DNA from: a virus
Length of the DNA stretch: 28,687 bases
Strand: one strand, 5' to 3'
IMG/VR virus record: IMGVR_UViG_3300026183_000032
Coordinates: 1-28,687 of that record
The notes below the pieces were generated by a model. That model made no database searches and was not told the DNA's origin. It saw nothing but the letters and a program-made list of their open reading frames with translations. A program made the translations under genes and the position numbers. Of this stretch, positions 1 to 6,978 are shown piece by piece. The stretch's first letter is position 1. The number at the start of each line of letters is the position of its first letter.

Positions 1-133
1 CAACGTGAACTATTGCATTAGATACTTGAAAACCATGTGGATTACCATTGGAATCTAAACTAAAAATATGGTCATCGTAATCAGAAGAACCAGCTATTCG
101 CTGGGAAGCATCAAAAGTTGTATCAATTGCCAT
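1..133 (-). CDS. N-terminal fragment of a further gene, cut by the window edge
   Basis: From ATG (133-131) a frame runs open to position 1, giving 44 residues that begin MAIDTTFDASQRIAGSSDYD and continue with HIFSLDSNGNPHGFQVSNAIV. An in-frame TAG lies 30 bases upstream, so the start is near this ATG. It overlaps the previous gene by 11 bases in another frame. The DSNGNPHGF turn suggests a beta-rich, possibly fibre-related protein, but 44 residues do not allow an assignment. No strong Shine-Dalgarno is visible. Confidence 0.65.
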   Translation of the reverse strand, partial: MAIDTTFDASQRIAGSSDYDDHIFSLDSNGNPHGFQVSNAIVHV

Positions 134-395
134 CAGGCACGCTACTTTGTTCTACAGGTAATTCACTACCTAATGTGCCTCCGAACTGCTTATATAAAAA
201 ACGCAATCTTTCTATTTCATCTTTTACTTTAATTATTGTTTCATACCATTGTTCATAGTCTGTATGACTTTCATCTAAAGAATCTACCATAAGTTCAAAA
301 TGTAATTGTTCTGCTTCGGCCATTCTTGCAATAAGATAATTTCTTTTGCTTTCATGTGTCATAAATTGATAATTTATATCGTATTTATTAGCCAT
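123..395 (-). CDS. Small 90-residue helical hypothetical protein
   Basis: The protein is helical and charged (ESKRNYLIARMAEAEQLHFE, then YETIIKVKDEIERLRFLYKQ) with a flexible end. No family is recognised. It is translationally coupled with the upstream 57-residue gene (TAATG, GGTGGA just before the ATG). It stops at TGA (125-123), one of only two TGA stops seen in this window, and overlaps the next gene by 11 bases. It may be a fibre accessory factor by position only. Confidence 0.72.
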   Translation of the reverse strand: MANKYDINYQFMTHESKRNYLIARMAEAEQLHFELMVDSLDESHTDYEQWYETIIKVKDEIERLRFLYKQFGGTLGSELPVEQSSVPDGN

Positions 396-568
396 TATCC
401 ACCAAATTGTTCTTCATATTTAGCTTCTAAAGAGTCAACTTTTGCTTGCAAATTATCAATAATTGATTGCTCACTATCATTAATTTCAGCAATATATAAA
501 TTTTCTCTAGCAGCTTTAATATTTGTTAATAATATATTTTGCTTTTCTTCTTGAGTTAAATCAGGCAT
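395..568 (-). CDS. Small 57-residue coiled-coil protein downstream of the fibre
   Basis: This short frame begins MPDLTQEEKQNILLTNIKAA and runs to a TAA that overlaps the next ATG. It starts at the ATG overlapping the fibre stop (TAATG), with GGAGGG just upstream inside the fibre gene. The sequence is helical and charged with heptad-like Leu/Ile spacing (DNLQAKVDSLEAKYEEQ), so a short coiled coil is likely. Position suggests a fibre-assembly chaperone or accessory protein, but I do not recognise a family. It closes the only sizeable gap in this part of the window. Confidence 0.78.
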   Translation of the reverse strand: MPDLTQEEKQNILLTNIKAARENLYIAEINDSEQSIIDNLQAKVDSLEAKYEEQFGG

Positions 569-2259
569 TATCCCTCCAATGCTTCGATTCTAGCAGTTAA
601 TTCTGAAATCTGTGTGCTTAGTTCTTGTACTGCTTTTACTAATGGTGCTAATAACTCTGTTCCTTTAAGTCCATATTCATCGGAAGTTTCGTTGTAATCT
701 ACTAAAGCAATATCCAAATCTGTTTCAGGTGGGGTGTTCAAAACTTCCTGTGCAATAAATCCCCAAGACTTTTGACCTACAGGTACACCTGTTGTATCTA
801 TTTCTCCCACTACACAAGCAATTTCATTTTCTACACAATCAGGACATTCAGTTTCTAAAGTTTCTCCATCTGATTTTGTTTGGAATACATAATTAGAAGT
901 TAAGCAACCACTTCTTGTTCTTCTGTTCCATTCATACTGAACAGGTCTCAATGTGTTTAAATAATCTATACCATAAGGAATATCTTCTATAGTGTTTTTT
1001 AATCTCTCATCAGAAGTGTAATTAGGTGCATTAATAAGATATATACTTTTATATCTACCATTACCAAAGTTGTTTCCTATATCTTCGTCTGCGTTGCTAT
1101 CAGGATATATGTCTCTTGTGTAGAGAGTAGTTCCTGCATAGTTTGTTGTGTAAAGATTTATAGTTTGACCTGATTGACCTATGTAATCAACAAATCTACC
1201 ACCTGAGCTAGCAGATAAAGTAACACTTCCTCTTAATCCACCAGGATAAAGAGCTTGTACTGCTGTAGAAGAACTTACATGAGAACCATGACTAACTGCT
1301 GCATAATCACTATCGTGGTCGTGATTACCTGCAGCAACTCTAGTTCCTGTAGTTCCAAAGTTTAATGTAATGTTTCTACCACTAATAGTTAATGCATCTG
1401 TAGAACCACTAACAGTATCTACATATTCTCCATCGTGGTTGTGACTACTAGCAGCAAAAGTTGTATGGTCGCTTTCATCATGATGAATGTTTAATATACC
1501 ACTTGAACCAGAAAGACCTAAAACACCAGAAACACTTAAGCTAGCAACACCACTTGTAGCAGAACCAACTGCAAGTCTACCTGAGCTAGTTACACCAAGT
1601 AATTTACTTAAAGTAGTACTTGTTTTTGAGGCAGCGTTAATACCATTAAATGTCAATATAGGGTCATTATTTGAAGTTCCATTGGATAAATTTAAAGTAT
1701 CTCCTTCTAAGCTAATTATTCCACCAGTTGATGTGATAATCCTTGTATCTCCATTTAAAATACCATTTTCTATAAAAAAGTCGCTTGGGCTAGTAGATTC
1801 AACTGCTAATCTCATTGCAGTTCCAAGAGATGTTTCGTATCTTATTTCACCTTCTCTTTGACTATTGTCTGTTATTTCGATTCTTGGTGTACTAGCAGAA
1901 GTTCTAAATGTTCCACCATTAAAATCTAAAGTTCCAGCAAGCTCAACACCTATCAAATCACCTCTTACTGTTACATTATTAAATTCTGCACTTCCATCTG
2001 CTGAAATAATCCAACCAGCAGTATTTTGACTGTAATTACCTGATATTGAACCATTGTTATTTAGTGTTATATAGTTAGTTCCATCTGAAGCTCTTAAGTA
2101 AGTATTTGCTAGCTCCCAACCACCTACAGTTCCTGAAGTTGCTGTTAATACACCAGTCTTAGTTACAGAAAAAACAGGTGTATAACTTATCTCACTTAAT
2201 TCTTGCGAGCCTGTTTGACCAAACCAAAAATTACCATCTGTATCTATATGTATTGCCAT
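568..2259 (-). CDS. Tail fibre/spike with C-terminal S74 intramolecular chaperone
   Basis: A 563-residue receptor-binding candidate. The N-terminus (1-102) repeats the beta module of the hub C-terminus, suggesting end-to-end trimer joining. The middle is Ser/Gly/Thr-rich. His-rich turns occur at 259-265, 273-275 (HNH), 313-315 (HDH) and 324-327, comparable to metal-binding HxH sites of T4-type fibre tips. Residues 416 to the end are a peptidase S74 chaperone: SDERLK places Ser416 and Lys421 as the self-cleavage dyad, followed by YGIDYLNTLRPVQYEW and GFIAQEV, and a C-terminal heptad helix. A Cys-containing insertion (Cys452, 472, 475, 482) interrupts the chaperone. Self-cleavage would leave a mature fibre of about 415 residues. 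AGGA lies 6 bases before the ATG; the stop overlaps the next gene as TAATG. Confidence 0.92.
   Translation of the reverse strand: MAIHIDTDGNFWFGQTGSQELSEISYTPVFSVTKTGVLTATSGTVGGWELANTYLRASDGTNYITLNNNGSISGNYSQNTAGWIISADGSAEFNNVTVRGDLIGVELAGTLDFNGGTFRTSASTPRIEITDNSQREGEIRYETSLGTAMRLAVESTSPSDFFIENGILNGDTRIITSTGGIISLEGDTLNLSNGTSNNDPILTFNGINAASKTSTTLSKLLGVTSSGRLAVGSATSGVASLSVSGVLGLSGSSGILNIHHDESDHTTFAASSHNHDGEYVDTVSGSTDALTISGRNITLNFGTTGTRVAAGNHDHDSDYAAVSHGSHVSSSTAVQALYPGGLRGSVTLSASSGGRFVDYIGQSGQTINLYTTNYAGTTLYTRDIYPDSNADEDIGNNFGNGRYKSIYLINAPNYTSDERLKNTIEDIPYGIDYLNTLRPVQYEWNRRTRSGCLTSNYVFQTKSDGETLETECPDCVENEIACVVGEIDTTGVPVGQKSWGFIAQEVLNTPPETDLDIALVDYNETSDEYGLKGTELLAPLVKAVQELSTQISELTARIEALEG
1954..2151 (-). 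repeat. Beta repeat module, fibre copy
   Basis: Fibre residues 37-102 (LTATSGTVGGW... SADGSAEFNNVTVRGDL) mirror the hub copy. The preceding strand pair also matches: hub VFKVDSNGNMWLG against fibre AIHIDTDGNFWFG. The array is thus continued across the gene boundary. Confidence 0.75.
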
Positions 2260-2262
2260 AAC

Positions 2263-5200
2263 TTATCCTATATGAACCGAACCTGCGTTTATTGTCATTG
2301 TACCAGTAATTGTTGCACCACTAGCGAATAATACACCTGAATTTGAAACAGTAAATGGTGCATCTCCATAATTAGCATGACCAAGCCACATGTTACCATT
2401 ACTATCTACTTTAAATACTGCATTACCAGAACCAATACTAATTGTACCTGCTGATAAATCACCTCTAAATGTTCCATCATTAAATTCTACTGAACCATCT
2501 GCATTTAGTTTAAAACCTGCACTTCCTTGTGTATAGTTAGCCTTAATGAAAGCATTAGCACCATCAATCTCCATAGAGTTAGAATTACCATCATCTGCTG
2601 ATAGCTTATCGCTTGCAATTGTCCAGCCACCAATATTGCCAGATGTTGCTGTTATATTACCTCTAAATACTGCATCATTAAATTCTGCATAACCATTTGG
2701 ATAACCAGTATCTTGCTTTCTAATTGTCCAACCTGATGTTCCTAATGAATAGTTATCTGATTCAATAAGGTTTCCTATTTTTGCATTACTAATAGCAGCA
2801 TTAGCTATCTTTGCAGTATCGACTGATAAGTTTCTTATTTTTGCAGTAGTAATAGCAGCATCATCTATATTTTCAGTTAAAACTAAATTAGCACTTTTCT
2901 GTTGTTCAGGTGAAGCAGCAGACTCATTACCAGCTAAATCTACAGCAGTAAATCTAAAAAACATAGTATCTGCACTATCTAAACTATCTCCTTTAAGAGT
3001 AGTGACAGCAGGTATCCCTAATCTAAGCATTGATGCATCTGCTGGTACTTTACCTATTAAACTACTTTCTCCAACAGTAAAACCTGAAGTTGTAGAACCA
3101 TATACATTTAAATGTGACAAGTCTGATGGAAGAGTGAAATCGACCACTGAAGCAAGTGGATTACCTTGTGCATCAGTAGCAGCACCTAATCTATGTATAA
3201 CTTGAATAGCACCTTGTAAGGAAGCAAGTGTTGTTGCTTCATCAGGTGTAGGGGGTGTTCCTGTATCAACTGCTGTAGTTATTGTTTCATATACGAAACC
3301 ACTAGAAGCACCAGTAGTTATAGCTTGAACACCTACTTTATAAGAAGTAGCTTGCAATAAATCTTGTATAGTAAATGTAGTATTTCCCCAGTTAATAAAG
3401 TAATGTTCTGTACCACCTAGTGCTGGGTTTAGTGGTTGAACTGTAATTTCGTATTGCAAACCATTATTTATAATTGTTCCATCATCATTTCTAGGAACTA
3501 ACCACTCTACAAATATAATAGACCTTTGTGTTCCTAAAGCATCTGTTTCAAATCCTGTAGTAGTTCTTATACCTTCATTATCAGTATCATCAGGGTCTAA
3601 AACTTTACCTGGCTTATATTGTTTTTCCCCAGTAAATGCACCAGATATTTGTGAAGAAAATCTTAAATCATCTCCTATTTGCTTACCTATCTCACCTACT
3701 TCTAAAGTTGTATTACCAGTCTCAAACTCTACATAGTCACATAAGTCATAATATCTAACACTGTATGGATTTGTAGAAACAACTTTCCTTAAATAAACAC
3801 CGAATGTATCTTCAATAGGATAAGTTATTCCTACTATTCTTATTTTTTCAGGATTGATAAATTGACCTTGCCATATAGTTTCATAAGGTTCACTTCTACC
3901 ATCTGCAATGGCTTTTGTATTGTCATCTACAAAACCAATTTCAGGGTCATAAACATAAATATTATCGCCTACTTCAAAATCACCTTTGACATCGTAATAT
4001 TCTAAAGATAAAGAAAGAGATTTTTTAATTCTTGTAAATTCATCTAAAAATGCTTCAGCTCTTTTAGGTGCCATGTTACTTGTAACTTCACTTTCAGTAA
4101 CATAAGCAACTCTTTCTAAAGGATTTCCAAATAAATCATAATAAGGTACATTGGTTAAAAATCTTTCATAACTATCCATATGCTCACCATCAGAACCAAC
4201 ATTTTCTAAATATTCAACACCAGCAACCCAATCTTCAGCTTCAAACTGTGTTGTCAATGCATCAGGATTTAAACCTATAATTGCAGGGTCTTCTCCACCA
4301 CTATCTCTGACAATTATTGCTGTTGGTTCATTAGTACCATGTCCAACAAATATAGATTCTGGTAAACCTGAATCTAAAGTACCATTTGTATTAATTCTGT
4401 ACTCTGCTTCTAATTGAGACATTACTTTTTTAATAGCAGAATAGGCACTCTCTACATTGTGGTTACCAGTGTAATTATTAACAGTAGTTTGAATTGTTGG
4501 TGTTGTATCAGGTGTAAAGCTAGCATCATATAGAGCTTCACCTTTCGTAATCCTTAGCCCATCAATATAACCTTTAAAGTAATCTGCTTGTTGACTTCTA
4601 CCTATTGATAATTTTAAAGATGCTTTTTCATCAGTACCACCTGTTTTAGCATCGCGAGTGTTTCTTTTAATTACTTTGTCAGAAAACCACTCATCAACTT
4701 TTACACCATTTTCCCAAGTTGTAAATTTATTACCTTTTCTAGTAATTGCTCTATGCACCCATTGATTGGTAGATGGAACATCTCCAAGTTTTTTATTATT
4801 AGCTATATTCCATATAGTGCTATCAACACCTGTAATACCATCTATGTTACTTTCTGCATAGTGACCAGTAATATAAACACCCAATCTTCCTGTGCCATCA
4901 TTTAAACCAAATATATATGGTGGGATTGAGCCATCGCCTTGGGCTGCAACTGCTGGTCCATTTGTTGTTGCAGGTCTAACATTTATAAAAGTTTGGTCTC
5001 CTTTATACCACCTATTGTTAATCTGCCATATTAAAGAAAAATATTTTTGATATAAGGGCTCATCTTCCCAGTAGTTTGCAGGTCCTTCAGATGTGTCGTA
5101 GATTGATGCATCTCCTGTGTAGTAGAGTGGTATTTCATCTTGTCTGCCTTGACTAAGTAGTTCTAATATTGTGTTACTTACAGACCCTGTTGGTAATGTT

Positions 5201-6276
5201 GAATATACTATATCTACCCATTGTGGTGCATTTGGTCTAGCCATAAAAAAGTCTTCTATGATTGCTGGTCCTTGATACCACTGAGAGTTTGTTCTTGGGT
5301 CAAGTGGTGTAGCACTAGGATTGATACTGCTGTTGGAACCTAGCAAATCATCAATATCTTCTCTTCTAGCTTTTATCATTGCATCATCCCAAATCATTGC
5401 TGATTTCCAAGTAACTTTTACACCATTAACAACAACAGGTTCATAGACTGTTTTTAAATTATTTGGGTCAACACCTGATGGGTAATCTGCTGGTGATGGT
5501 TTAGCACCTAAAAACATTAAAGCATATCCTGAATCGTTATATGCAGTTAAATCACTAGATTGAGTTACAGATGTACCATCTACTTGTTTATATAAATGTA
5601 CAAAAAAACTATTAGAAAATGCCTCTTTACCAATCTGAAAACATACTAAAACCATCATGTCAAAGTGTTTTTGAGCTAATGTATTGTCATAAGGGAAAGC
5701 ATCTTTATATGAATTAAATACAGATTTTACTTTTGCAATATAACCTACTAAATCTTCTGAAAGTAATGTACTAGCAAGTGACTCAGAAAATCTCATATTA
5801 TTGTTAGCATTATCATTTCCTGTGTAAGCTACTCTAATACCAGTTGTCTGTACTGCACTATTTACATCTAAATAATTACCACCAGAATTAGATGTTGCGT
5901 AGGTACTACCAGTTTGTATTGGAAAACTGTAATCTACTGTATTGATTGTGAATGTGTCATCAGTGTATAATCCATAAAAATCATAGTATAAAGAATCAGA
6001 ACCTCTATGAACTGCACCTTCGTTAAGATATGTATGACCATATCCAACAACTAAATTTCCCCTTACACCATCATGAAATTCTGGGTCGAATGGCACTCTA
6101 CCACCAACGCCCTCTGCAAATGGTGTTGAACCACTAGGAACTGGGTCGTTGTCAATATAAACACCTCTAACTGGATATCCTGTGTCATAAACAAAAGGTA
6201 CGAATCCAATTCTGCTTTTTACAGCAGCTAATCCATCAGTACTTAAGTTTGCATTTGCTAAATCAAATTGTGGCAT
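2263..6276 (-). CDS. Tail hub, C-terminal part: GH24-like module, LamG half, hub core, FN3 and fibre repeats
   Basis: Domains in order: residues 12-312 resemble GH24 phage lysozyme (STDGLAAVKSRIGF, GYGHT at 78-82, HFDMMVLVCFQIGKEAF at 204-220, then IKARREDIDDL) but Ile23 replaces the catalytic Glu; an unassigned segment to 425; the second LamG half 426-590 (WVHRAITRKGN, LSIGR, GYIDGLRITKGEALY); hub core about 600-870 (EAEYRINTNGTLDSGL, VPYYDLFGNPLERV, YYDVKGDFEVGDNIYVYDP), as in actinophage hubs; fibronectin III-like domains about 900-1130; a TAKI-repeat coiled coil; three beta repeats of the NY...GW...EFN..FRG type. Role: closes the tail and starts the fibre, probably contacting the cell surface. 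The start (ATG at 6276) has only a weak GGA 3 bases upstream and lies 6 bases after the preceding TGA. Confidence 0.88.
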   Translation of the reverse strand: MPQFDLANANLSTDGLAAVKSRIGFVPFVYDTGYPVRGVYIDNDPVPSGSTPFAEGVGGRVPFDPEFHDGVRGNLVVGYGHTYLNEGAVHRGSDSLYYDFYGLYTDDTFTINTVDYSFPIQTGSTYATSNSGGNYLDVNSAVQTTGIRVAYTGNDNANNNMRFSESLASTLLSEDLVGYIAKVKSVFNSYKDAFPYDNTLAQKHFDMMVLVCFQIGKEAFSNSFFVHLYKQVDGTSVTQSSDLTAYNDSGYALMFLGAKPSPADYPSGVDPNNLKTVYEPVVVNGVKVTWKSAMIWDDAMIKARREDIDDLLGSNSSINPSATPLDPRTNSQWYQGPAIIEDFFMARPNAPQWVDIVYSTLPTGSVSNTILELLSQGRQDEIPLYYTGDASIYDTSEGPANYWEDEPLYQKYFSLIWQINNRWYKGDQTFINVRPATTNGPAVAAQGDGSIPPYIFGLNDGTGRLGVYITGHYAESNIDGITGVDSTIWNIANNKKLGDVPSTNQWVHRAITRKGNKFTTWENGVKVDEWFSDKVIKRNTRDAKTGGTDEKASLKLSIGRSQQADYFKGYIDGLRITKGEALYDASFTPDTTPTIQTTVNNYTGNHNVESAYSAIKKVMSQLEAEYRINTNGTLDSGLPESIFVGHGTNEPTAIIVRDSGGEDPAIIGLNPDALTTQFEAEDWVAGVEYLENVGSDGEHMDSYERFLTNVPYYDLFGNPLERVAYVTESEVTSNMAPKRAEAFLDEFTRIKKSLSLSLEYYDVKGDFEVGDNIYVYDPEIGFVDDNTKAIADGRSEPYETIWQGQFINPEKIRIVGITYPIEDTFGVYLRKVVSTNPYSVRYYDLCDYVEFETGNTTLEVGEIGKQIGDDLRFSSQISGAFTGEKQYKPGKVLDPDDTDNEGIRTTTGFETDALGTQRSIIFVEWLVPRNDDGTIINNGLQYEITVQPLNPALGGTEHYFINWGNTTFTIQDLLQATSYKVGVQAITTGASSGFVYETITTAVDTGTPPTPDEATTLASLQGAIQVIHRLGAATDAQGNPLASVVDFTLPSDLSHLNVYGSTTSGFTVGESSLIGKVPADASMLRLGIPAVTTLKGDSLDSADTMFFRFTAVDLAGNESAASPEQQKSANLVLTENIDDAAITTAKIRNLSVDTAKIANAAISNAKIGNLIESDNYSLGTSGWTIRKQDTGYPNGYAEFNDAVFRGNITATSGNIGGWTIASDKLSADDGNSNSMEIDGANAFIKANYTQGSAGFKLNADGSVEFNDGTFRGDLSAGTISIGSGNAVFKVDSNGNMWLGHANYGDAPFTVSNSGVLFASGATITGTMTINAGSVHIG
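2455..2658 (-). repeat. Beta repeat module, hub copy
   Basis: Hub residues 1207-1274 (NITATSGNIGGW... NADGSVEFNDGTFRGDL) match fibre residues 37-102 at protein level. A shorter relative (NYSLGTSGW... AEFNDAVFRG) lies just upstream, about residues 1175-1205. Likely a trimeric beta-prism-like fibre unit. Confidence 0.75.
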
Positions 6277-6285
6277 TTTCCATCA
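5002..6285 (-). other. In-frame module inserted into the LamG domain of the hub
   Basis: The LamG domain breaks after Ala231 of the upstream piece and resumes at Gly426 of the downstream piece. The intervening 1284 bases (428 codons, exact multiple of 3) hold the TGA, a new ATG, the GH24-like module and about 110 more residues. No convincing target-site duplication or terminal repeat is seen at either end. Ends are placed by protein pattern and may be off by some codons. Confidence 0.65.
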
Positions 6286-6978
6286 CGCAGTCCTATATTC
6301 CCACCATTCAACAGTAAAGTCACCAGATTCAAATTGAAAGTGATAAGAATAATCTACTTCTACATATGACCTATCACCATCTAGGTATAAACTTGTACTA
6401 CCATTTTTTGCTTGTGTGTTACTTATCTTGGCATTTCCATAAAAATATGAATCGTGGTCTCTTTTAGTTGCATCTGTAGTTGATGTATCTCCATTGTTAC
6501 CTTCGAAGTTGTACAATAAATCTGTACTTTCTTTGCTTGGATTTGTAATTGTTCCAGCTCTAATTGCTCTTTTACCACCATCTTTACCATCTCTTAAAAG
6601 ACCATAAGGTGTTCCGTCTTCAAAATTATCTAAAACATATTGCAAAGATTTATCTTTGTATTTACGCATATCTGAAATACCACTACCTTGGTCAGATATA
6701 GGAAGACCTCTAGTATCACTGTCTCCTAAATATATTCCAAGACCTGCACCATCAATTTCTACTGCATCATCTCCTAAAGCTAAACCAGTAATTACACCAA
6801 CATAATCAGCACTAGAAAGCATCGCAGCATCATTAAGTTCATTTTCAGAAACTCTTTGTGGAACTATGATTATGTTATCCCATGCATCTATTGTATTAAG
6901 AATTGAGTTAGGTGTCTTGTTGTAATCTAGTTTTAAACTAAAACTACCTTGAGCCATTAATTTTTCTGTAACTGACAT
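6283..6978 (-). CDS. N-terminal part of the tail hub (Tal-like) ending in half a LamG domain
   Basis: Residues 1-145 (LMAQGSFSLKLDYNKTPNSI, IITGLALGDD-like strands, YLGDSDTRGLPIS, LLRDGKDGGKRAIRAGTI) match the start of actinophage minor tail/hub proteins. Residues 153-231 are the first half of a LamG/concanavalin-like domain (LLYNFEGNNGD, GSTSLYLDGDRSYVEV, GDFTVEWWEYRTA) and stop abruptly at TGA (6285-6283). The complementary LamG half lies 426 residues into the next gene, in the same frame. The frame continues past the TGA as TGG AAA ATG, the ATG being the next gene's start. It may act as a split protein whose halves reassemble, or be joined by readthrough to 1571 residues. No clear Shine-Dalgarno precedes its ATG; coupling through TAATG is likely. 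Confidence 0.85.
   Translation of the reverse strand: MSVTEKLMAQGSFSLKLDYNKTPNSILNTIDAWDNIIIVPQRVSENELNDAAMLSSADYVGVITGLALGDDAVEIDGAGLGIYLGDSDTRGLPISDQGSGISDMRKYKDKSLQYVLDNFEDGTPYGLLRDGKDGGKRAIRAGTITNPSKESTDLLYNFEGNNGDTSTTDATKRDHDSYFYGNAKISNTQAKNGSTSLYLDGDRSYVEVDYSYHFQFESGDFTVEWWEYRTA

Noticed and set aside
5002-6285. RNA intron or intein as explanation for the LamG interruption
   Set aside because: The insertion is open in frame for 425 codons with protein-like domains, has no intein start Cys/Ser or terminal His-Asn, and no group I core was recognised.
6283-6285. TGA read as tryptophan (alternative code) across the window
   Set aside because: The gene at 123-395 ends at TGA and further in-frame stops follow at once, so TGA works as a normal stop.
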